This document shows, piece after piece, positions 28,283 through 33,501 of a stretch of 64,000 bases of DNA. Under the pieces are notes generated by a model. It was given only the letters and a program-made list of their open reading frames with translations, was not told the DNA's origin and did not search any database. How positions within the stretch are numbered: position 1 is the stretch's first letter; every line of letters starts with the position of its first letter. The position numbers were made by a program, and so were the translations under genes. Source of the DNA: Phycisphaerae bacterium (lineage in GTDB: Bacteria > Planctomycetota > Phycisphaerae > UBA1845 > CAIVHJ01); assembly GCA_022072405.1 (NCBI GenBank), contig JAJVHX010000012.1, positions 211,807 through 275,806 on the forward strand, in the 5' to 3' direction.

Positions 28283-31200
28283 ATGTCACGTTCATGTTTT
28301 AGAATTGGCCGGATCTGTACGATCCTGGCCCTCCTGGCGCTGCCCTTGGCGACAGGGTGCGGTACGCCGCTGACCTTGACGGTCACCGGTTGTCCGACCG
28401 GCGACGTTACTGCCGGCACGGGCGTCACTTTCACTTTAAGTGCTGCGAATGCTGAAGGAGTGGTTGTTGAAGAAGCAACTTTCACGACCGAAGCCGTCGG
28501 TGCGGATGTGACCGATGGTGATACCGCCAGCCCCACGGTGACTGCGTCCGAAGCCGGCCCAGTCTCTGTGAGCTTTGATGCTGCTGCCACCGGTTTTCTT
28601 GCTGATCAGGACGGATGTGAGTACACCGTGATTGCAGATCCCTGTGCGGGCGTGACCTGCGATGATGGTGCGTTCTGCAACGGCGAGGAGACCTGCGACA
28701 ACGGTGATTGCGTAGCGGGTACGCCACCTTGTGATGAAGCGACTGAAACCTGCAACGAAGATACGGATGCCTGCGAGCCCATTCTGCCCTCATGCGAAGG
28801 CGTGGTTTGCGATGATGATGGTCTGTTCTGTAACGGTACCGAAGCTTGTGATGAAGCCACCGGCGACTGCGCCAGCAGTGGCGATCCTTGCGTCGCTCCT
28901 GACGTTTGCAACGAAGATACCGACGCCTGCGAAACGCCGCCTCCGGCTTGCACCGTTGATGCCGATTGCGACAACAGCGATGCCTGCGACGGCGAAGAAA
29001 CCTGCGTCGATAATGAGTGCGTGGCGGGTACCGCACTGGATTGCGATGATAGCGATGCTTGCACCACCGACAGTTGCGATGCAACTGCCGGCTGCGTGAA
29101 TGAAGCGGTGACCTGTGCTACCGGCGAAGAATGTGATCCGGCGACGGGCGATTGCGTTGCAATCGTCTGCGAAGCAGATGCCGATTGCGATAACGGCATT
29201 TTCTGCGACGGTGCAGAAACCTGCGATACCGGTACGGGTGCCTGCGTTGCGGGTACTGATCCTTGTGCCGATCTGGATTGCGGTACATGCGATACTCTGT
29301 GTACCGAAGGTGACGATGCTGCGGTTTGCGAATGCGACGATTGCATCGCATCATTTGACTTCACCATCAATCAGGACAATCTCTCCAGTACAACCGGTGA
29401 TGATGAGTTCCTTGCTCCGCTGGTGGTTCCGCAGGGTACGGGTACCCAGGCCAATACGCTGCAGACCGGTGACAGTGCTAACGGTCTGGCTGGCGATGAT
29501 GTGATGAATGCCAGCTTTGCTGATCTGGCTGCGGGAACCTCGGTCGTGGCAACACTAACGGGTATTGAAACTTTCAATCTGACTTCCTACGACGTTGATC
29601 ACACGGTAACCCTGGTGGGTAACAACATCACCGGCGTGACCACGATCAACACCCTGAACAGCGTGGGCGATATTTCGGTTGATTCTCTGAAGGCGAATGC
29701 CGCTGCGGGTATCCTGGGTCTCACCGATGCAGGTGATTATCTGGAAATGAAGTGGGTGACCGGTGCCAGCAATCCGCTGACCGCCACCACTGACGAACTG
29801 GATATTACTGTGTCCGATACTACGGCGGGTGAATTGCGCATCACTACCGATACCAATGGTTTTGAAATTGCGAATTTCCTGAGCGATGGCGATCTCGCCA
29901 ACGTGTTGTCTCTGTTTGCGGTTACCGGTGGAAGCACCAACCTGAAGACCGCCAATTTTGATGGCGATCAGAATCTGACTGTGACCGTTCTGCCAAACAC
30001 CATCACCACCATCGATGCGTCGGGTATGACCACGACGTTCCAACTGGGTGGTGGTACGGCTGCGGGTGGTTACACTGACTTCCCCTCAGCCGCCAATAAC
30101 CTGGTGGCCCTGACGGGCGGTACCGGTAACGACACCATCATTTTTGATGAAAACCTGAACACCAATGACTTCAGCGGTGCGACGGTCGATCTGGGCACCG
30201 GTACTGACGTAGCGCAGGCGTCCTTCGCCAGCGACTTTGGTATTGCCAGCCCCTTCCGCAATACGGAAGAGTTCCGGTTCAATGCCACGGCGTCTGGACT
30301 GACGGTGAACTTCAGCGGGATCACGGGTCTGGCGACCCTGACCAACGATGAAGATGGCACCGCCAATACGATTACCCTGCAAAATGTCCCCGCAACTGCC
30401 GGCGTCTTCCCGACGCTGAACTATCGTGGTGATAATGCGACGACAGCTCAGGTATTCGATACCATTACCTACAGCGCAACGGGTGCCACCGGTTCATCCG
30501 ATACGATGAATATCAACGTCGCCAACCGCGGTACTGCGTTGGCATCCGGCAATGCATTCACCATCGGTGGCGGAGCTATCACAGCCGCCGGATTTGAAAA
30601 TGTGAATGTGGATGTGGCTGATGGTCCGGTGACTTTCAATGGTATCACGGCCAGCACGCTGGTTACCTTCGATATCGATCATGCCGGCAGCAGCAATGTG
30701 ACGCTGGGAACGGTGGCTCCCACCTCCGCGACCTTCGTAACCTTTGATGCTTCAGGCGTGAGTGGTAACCTGAGCGCCACCCTGGATTGGATGACCAGCG
30801 GTGCATCAATAACCACGGGTGGTGGTAATGACACCATTATTGTCGGTACCAACAGCACTGGTACGACCCTGAGTGGTTCGTTCGGTTCAGGTAATGACAG
30901 CTTCACCGGTGACAGCGATACCGATTGTGCGGATACGGTCAGCGGTGGTGCAGGTGCCGATACCTTCGATACCTATGGCGGCAATGATACGATCACCTCA
31001 GGTGCCGATCAGGATACGATCCTCTACCGTCAAACGACGGCTTCTGATCGTGAAGATTGCACCGATTTCACCATGGGTGCCGGTGGCGACGTGCTGAAGT
31101 TTGACCAGAGTGATCTGGGCTTGGCCGGTGTAACCGAATACGTCGGTACCACGGCGGGTGCGGCTGGTGAATATATCGTGGCCTTCACCGATGCTTCCTA

Positions 31201-31444
31201 TGCCAGCGAAGCAGCGGCGGAAACGGCTTTCACCGGTACCACCACGTTAGGTGATGGTGTCAATGCGATCATCATCTACCATGACTCGACCGCGGGTTAT
31301 GTGAAGATACTGTGGGATACCGATGCGGATACCTCCACGGGTCTGGGTGCCAGCCTGGTGGAAATCGGTCGCTTGACCAACATCACCACGTTGGCCAGCT
31401 TCCTCGCATCCTTCACCACGGCCAATATTGATAACCAGGCCTGA
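28283..31444 (+). CDS. Large lipoprotein-like surface protein: Cys-rich repeats plus RTX/S-layer-like region
   Basis: 1053 residues from ATG 28283, which has GGAGGA 6 bases upstream (an upstream in-frame ATG at 28169 gives an unlikely leader). The signal ICTILALLALPLATGC ends in a lipobox-like Cys near residue 26. Residues about 30-118 look Ig-like. Residues about 119-355 are Cys-rich repeats of the form C-D-D-G-x-F-C-N-G-E-E-T-C-x-x-G-x-C-V-A-G. From about 358 follows an S-layer/RTX-like region: FDFTINQDNLSSTTGDDEF, then glycine-aspartate motifs TGGTGNDTIIF, TGGGNDTIIVG and GGNDTITSGADQDTILY expected to bind calcium. It ends without a charged tail. Likely a major cell-surface protein; adhesion or lattice formation is inferred. 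Confidence 0.82.
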   Translation: MSRSCFRIGRICTILALLALPLATGCGTPLTLTVTGCPTGDVTAGTGVTFTLSAANAEGVVVEEATFTTEAVGADVTDGDTASPTVTASEAGPVSVSFDAAATGFLADQDGCEYTVIADPCAGVTCDDGAFCNGEETCDNGDCVAGTPPCDEATETCNEDTDACEPILPSCEGVVCDDDGLFCNGTEACDEATGDCASSGDPCVAPDVCNEDTDACETPPPACTVDADCDNSDACDGEETCVDNECVAGTALDCDDSDACTTDSCDATAGCVNEAVTCATGEECDPATGDCVAIVCEADADCDNGIFCDGAETCDTGTGACVAGTDPCADLDCGTCDTLCTEGDDAAVCECDDCIASFDFTINQDNLSSTTGDDEFLAPLVVPQGTGTQANTLQTGDSANGLAGDDVMNASFADLAAGTSVVATLTGIETFNLTSYDVDHTVTLVGNNITGVTTINTLNSVGDISVDSLKANAAAGILGLTDAGDYLEMKWVTGASNPLTATTDELDITVSDTTAGELRITTDTNGFEIANFLSDGDLANVLSLFAVTGGSTNLKTANFDGDQNLTVTVLPNTITTIDASGMTTTFQLGGGTAAGGYTDFPSAANNLVALTGGTGNDTIIFDENLNTNDFSGATVDLGTGTDVAQASFASDFGIASPFRNTEEFRFNATASGLTVNFSGITGLATLTNDEDGTANTITLQNVPATAGVFPTLNYRGDNATTAQVFDTITYSATGATGSSDTMNINVANRGTALASGNAFTIGGGAITAAGFENVNVDVADGPVTFNGITASTLVTFDIDHAGSSNVTLGTVAPTSATFVTFDASGVSGNLSATLDWMTSGASITTGGGNDTIIVGTNSTGTTLSGSFGSGNDSFTGDSDTDCADTVSGGAGADTFDTYGGNDTITSGADQDTILYRQTTASDREDCTDFTMGAGGDVLKFDQSDLGLAGVTEYVGTTAGAAGEYIVAFTDASYASEAAAETAFTGTTTLGDGVNAIIIYHDSTAGYVKILWDTDADTSTGLGASLVEIGRLTNITTLASFLASFTTANIDNQA

Positions 31445-31471
31445 TGATTGGTTTGTGATCTGAAGTACTAC

Positions 31472-31508
31472 AGAGGCTGGCCAGCAATGGCCAGCCTCTC
31501 TTATTTTT
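31472..31508 (+). terminator. Strong terminator after the surface protein gene (hairpin copy T1)
   Basis: AGAGGCTGGCC and GGCCAGCCTCT pair perfectly around AGCAAT (31472-31499), followed by CTTATTTTT. The GGCTGG...CCAGCC core recurs in degenerate or variant form four more times up to 33471. Confidence 0.9.
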
Positions 31509-31567
31509 ACCGATGACCTGCCATCGAATAGAATGAAATACTCAGCAATGCAATTGGGCTATTTTTT

Positions 31568-31906
31568 ATGCCGACAAAATCTATTGAATCATCACCGTTG
31601 ATCTGGTGCGTTGTGGTTCAGCCAAAGGAATACAGGCCTGACGAGAGTCGACCCATTGGTCAAATTTATTACTTGAGAGGTCAACTAGATTCGATTGAAC
31701 TGCGTGAGATCGGTAATCGGCTGTTGTATGATCCGGTCATTGAAACGATCCATTATGGTCAATCTACTGGTAACCCCAAGTCGGCTACGGCAGGTTCATC
31801 AGACATGGAGAATAACTAACCTCAAGTAAAGCACTCCTGGAGCGTTGAGATTTGCTATAAGCCGGGAGTGATGGATCCGGTCGCGCTCTCAGTGAAGCAG
31901 GCCTGA
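31568..31906 (+). pseudogene. Decayed copy of the purL 5' end (PurS-like domain)
   Basis: The first 83 codons (31568-31819) include QIYYLRGQLDSIELREIGNR and LLYDPVIETIHYG, matching KVYYLNGVLNQADVQDITAR and LLADRVVEVEQID near the start of purL at 33502. After stop codon TAA 31817 the same frame continues to VEICYKPGVMDPVALSVKQA (31844-31903), then TGA, matching purL IRFKPGVMDPVAFSVQQA. Just before it, bases 31828-31842 in another frame give KALLE as in purL. So the piece corresponds to about the first 115 residues of PurL with a stop, small indels and loss of the rest. A functional short PurS-like protein from the first 83 codons cannot be fully excluded. Confidence 0.66.
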
Positions 31907-31973
31907 TCAAAAAAAAATATTTCTGATGGTTATTCGAATGTTAATTTGGGTGTAAAGGCTGGTGATCATGAAA

Positions 31974-32083
31974 CACCAGCCGCTCACTGATGATTGGTGA
32001 GCCGCTGGCCAACGGCTGGTGAGCCGCTTACCAACGGCTGGTGAGCCGCTCGCCAACCGTTGACCAGCCGCTGGTCACTCGTG
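31974..32083. repeat. Tandem 22-bp repeat, five units
   Basis: Units start at 31974, 31996, 32018, 32040 and 32062. The central three read GGTGAGCCGCT, two variable bases, then CCAACGGCT (the third ends CCAACCGTT); the outer two are degenerate (CACCAGCCGCT, GACCAGCCGCT). The period is not a multiple of three and there are no spacers. About two DNA helical turns per unit would place any bound protein on one face. Confidence 0.8.
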
Positions 32084-32377
32084 AGGCGGACGCGACTTCG
32101 CGTGACACAAAGCATTGATAGCCAATAAGTTATTTGAATCTGGTTTTTCTTTATAGCGCGGACGACACGGTGAGGTGCTGTTTTGCAGCATGGTTAGTTT
32201 CCATTAACAAGATAACTCGGTCACGGATCGTTATCGGCGATGACTAGCAGCGATCAACGATGGCAGTGCAGGATCAATATTCCTGACCATAAGCTCTAAT
32301 ACGATCCATTCTCGTTGCTCGTTAAAGATTGCATAGAGGGTGATAAACAGGATCGGGTGTTTAGCAACATATTAACG

Positions 32378-32412
32378 AGAGGCAGGTCAGCAACAGCCGG
32401 TCTCAATTTTTT
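32378..32412 (+). terminator. Terminator-like hairpin copy T2, degenerate
   Basis: AGAGGCAGGTC and AGCCGGTCTC flank AGCAAC and are followed by AATTTTTT. It resembles T1 with several mismatches. No gene directly upstream is visible. Confidence 0.5.
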
Positions 32413-32442
32413 ACGTAGTCCGGATAAGTCGTTAGATTAGAT

Positions 32443-32495
32443 AGTAAATCAATGAATCGGGGCTGGTTAGCGATGGCCGGCCTCGCTTTTTTTAC
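32443..32495 (+). terminator. Terminator-like hairpin repeat T3, identical to T5
   Basis: A 53-base stretch from AGTAAATCAATGAATCGGGG through GGCTGGTTAGCGATGGCC and GGCCTCGCTTTTTTTAC is identical to 33419-33471. The hairpin GGGGCTGG/CCGGCCTC with a T7 tract is a credible terminator, yet no intact gene precedes it. Confidence 0.75.
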
Positions 32496-32567
32496 GGTAC
32501 CATTTTCATAAGGGACAGAGATGCAGTCGTCCCTGACGGGACTCTCGTATATTTTTGACGACTAGAT

Positions 32568-32594
32568 CCCCAGCAATGAATTGCTGGGCTATTT
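32568..32594 (+). terminator. Hairpin followed by short T run
   Basis: CCCAGCAA-TGAA-TTGCTGGG (32568-32587) is a perfect 8-bp stem, then CTATTTT. A decayed look-alike (CAGCAATGCAATTGGGCTATTTTTT) lies near 31545-31569, just ahead of the purL fragment. Confidence 0.5.
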
Positions 32595-32679
32595 TCGGAA
32601 AGTTCCTAACGGGACATCAGGGTGATTCGATTTCAGAAACGTAAGATGAACATCGCCCACCCTCAGTAGTAGGAGCAAG

Positions 32680-32714
32680 ATTTACGAGCAGGTGATGTCA
32701 ATGCAGTAGCATAG
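32680..32714 (+). pseudogene. Internally deleted remnant of a DUF4926 gene
   Basis: ATTTACGAGCAGGTGATGTC (32680-32699) is identical to 33233-33252 inside the intact DUF4926 gene, and GTAGCATAG (32706-32714) equals its last nine bases (33382-33390). About 130 bases between them are missing. The downstream bases (ACCGCCCACCATCAGTA, then T4) also match those after the intact gene. Confidence 0.7.
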
Positions 32715-32738
32715 TGCGGTTCATAAAGCAGGGTGGGC

Positions 32739-32805
32739 ACCGCCCACCATCAGTAGATCAATGAATCGGGGCTGGTCAGCTTTGGCCGGCCCCGATTATT
32801 TTTAC
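32739..32805 (+). terminator. Terminator-like hairpin repeat T4
   Basis: ACCGCCCACCATCAGTAGAT leads into CAATGAATCGGGGCTGG, then a CAGCTTTGG loop region, CCGGCCCCG and ATTATTTTT. It is a variant of T3/T5 placed after the DUF4926 remnant exactly as T5 is placed after the intact gene. Confidence 0.7.
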
Positions 32806-32829
32806 TTCGGCGAAATAGGATTGAAGGGG

Positions 32830-32835
32830 TATAAT
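32830..32835 (+). promoter_or_regulatory. -10 box directly before the DUF6883 start codon
   Basis: TATAAT (32830-32835) ends 7 bases before ATG 32843, so transcription would begin at or beside the start codon. There is no ribosome binding site in between. This suggests a leaderless mRNA. No clear -35 box is seen. Confidence 0.45.
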
Positions 32836-32842
32836 CAATCAT

Positions 32843-33175
32843 ATGAAGCTGCCCAATGGTCAAGATGCGATCGTGGAGGATCGTAAATTACTGGAATATC
32901 TATTAAACCCGCTTCATCCCGTGGGTAGGCATCATGCACGAATGTTCAAGAGGCTCTTGGGTATCGACACCGGTACCGCTGCAATATTGAAAAACGCATT
33001 ACAAAAGGCTGCTGTTGAGGAAGAGGTGGCTGAGGAAATAGTTACAATGTTTGGTATCAAATATGTGACGCGATTTGAAATATCATATAGTGATTATAGA
33101 AGCGCTGTTGTTGCGGTGTGGATTGTGGAAAATAACAGTACTCGTCCTCGTTTGGTGACCTGTTATGTGGAGTGA
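32843..33175 (+). CDS. DUF6883 domain protein
   Basis: A 110-residue soluble protein. Its start, MKLPNGQDAIVEDRKLLEYL, followed by LNPLHPVGRHHARMFKRLLGID and the end VVAVWIVENNSTRPRLVTCYVE, fits DUF6883: a family of small bacterial proteins with the N-P-x-H-P-x-G-x-x-K/H-A-R motif. The family call is from memory of the motif. No enzymatic residues are known to me. It overlaps or abuts a DUF4926 gene; such pairs recur in bacterial genomes and behave like small accessory modules, possibly toxin-antitoxin-like, but that function is speculation. AT-rich relative to neighbours, suggesting transfer. Confidence 0.78.
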   Translation: MKLPNGQDAIVEDRKLLEYLLNPLHPVGRHHARMFKRLLGIDTGTAAILKNALQKAAVEEEVAEEIVTMFGIKYVTRFEISYSDYRSAVVAVWIVENNSTRPRLVTCYVE

Positions 33176-33180
33176 TTTTT

Positions 33181-33390
33181 ATGTTAGCTGAACACGATGT
33201 TGTGACAGTGAAAAATGATATTCCGGAACAGAATTTACGAGCAGGTGATGTCGGAGCAGTTGTGCATTGTTACAATAATCGAGCCGTTTACGAAGTGGAA
33301 TTAGTGGACGCTCATGGGTTAAGCCGTGGGGTAGTCACTTTGCGCGAAGATCAACTGCTTCGATTAAATTTGGTTTCATTGGTAGCATAG
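33181..33390 (+). CDS. DUF4926 domain protein
   Basis: A 69-residue protein: LAEHDVVTVKNDIPEQNLRAGDVGAVVH, then YEVELVDAHGLSRGVVTLREDQLLRL. This matches DUF4926, a small all-beta family with the D-V-V-x-L/V-x-x-D-x-P-x-x-x-L-x-x-G-x-x-G-x-V-V pattern. ATG 33181 is 5 bases after the DUF6883 stop; an in-frame GTG at 33172 would overlap that stop. A broken second copy lies at 32680-32714. The two genes are almost certainly co-transcribed and end at terminator T5. Confidence 0.82.
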   Translation: MLAEHDVVTVKNDIPEQNLRAGDVGAVVHCYNNRAVYEVELVDAHGLSRGVVTLREDQLLRLNLVSLVA

Positions 33391-33418
33391 TCTTGCAGGG
33401 CGGGGACCGCCCACCATC

Positions 33419-33471
33419 AGTAAATCAATGAATCGGGGCTGGTTAGCGATGGCCGGCCTCGCTTTTTTTAC
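33419..33471 (+). terminator. Terminator T5 after the DUF6883-DUF4926 pair
   Basis: Identical over 53 bases to T3 (32443-32495). Stem GGGGCTGG/CCGGCCTC-like with GTTAGCGATGG between, then GCTTTTTTTAC. It ends 30 bases before the purL start codon. Confidence 0.8.
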
Positions 33472-33501
33472 CTGGCCTATGGAATTCGTTAAAATGGATA
33501 A

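Larger units (their letters stand above)
31907..32842. other. 936-bp repeat-rich non-coding mosaic
   Basis: No intact gene. In order it holds a 22-bp tandem repeat (31974-32083), a stretch without features (32084-32377), hairpin T2 (32378-32412), hairpin repeat T3 (32443-32495), a hairpin CCCAGCAA-TGAA-TTGCTGGG (32568-32587), a remnant of a DUF4926 gene (32680-32714) and hairpin T4 (32739-32805). Composition is more AT-rich than the flanking housekeeping genes. Confidence 0.65.

Noticed and set aside
27801-28295. 164-codon frame on the minus strand in the gap before the surface protein gene
   Set aside because: Composition is not protein-like (many His/Arg/Cys/Gln, no family pattern), and it overlaps the upstream region and first codons of a convincing gene.
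28482-29370. Long minus-strand frames opposite the Cys-rich repeat region
   Set aside because: They are Arg/His- or Ser/Gln-rich by-products of the repetitive codons in the real gene on the other strand.
31974-32083. Tandem repeat considered as a CRISPR array
   Set aside because: Units are directly adjacent with no unique spacers, and no cas genes are visible.
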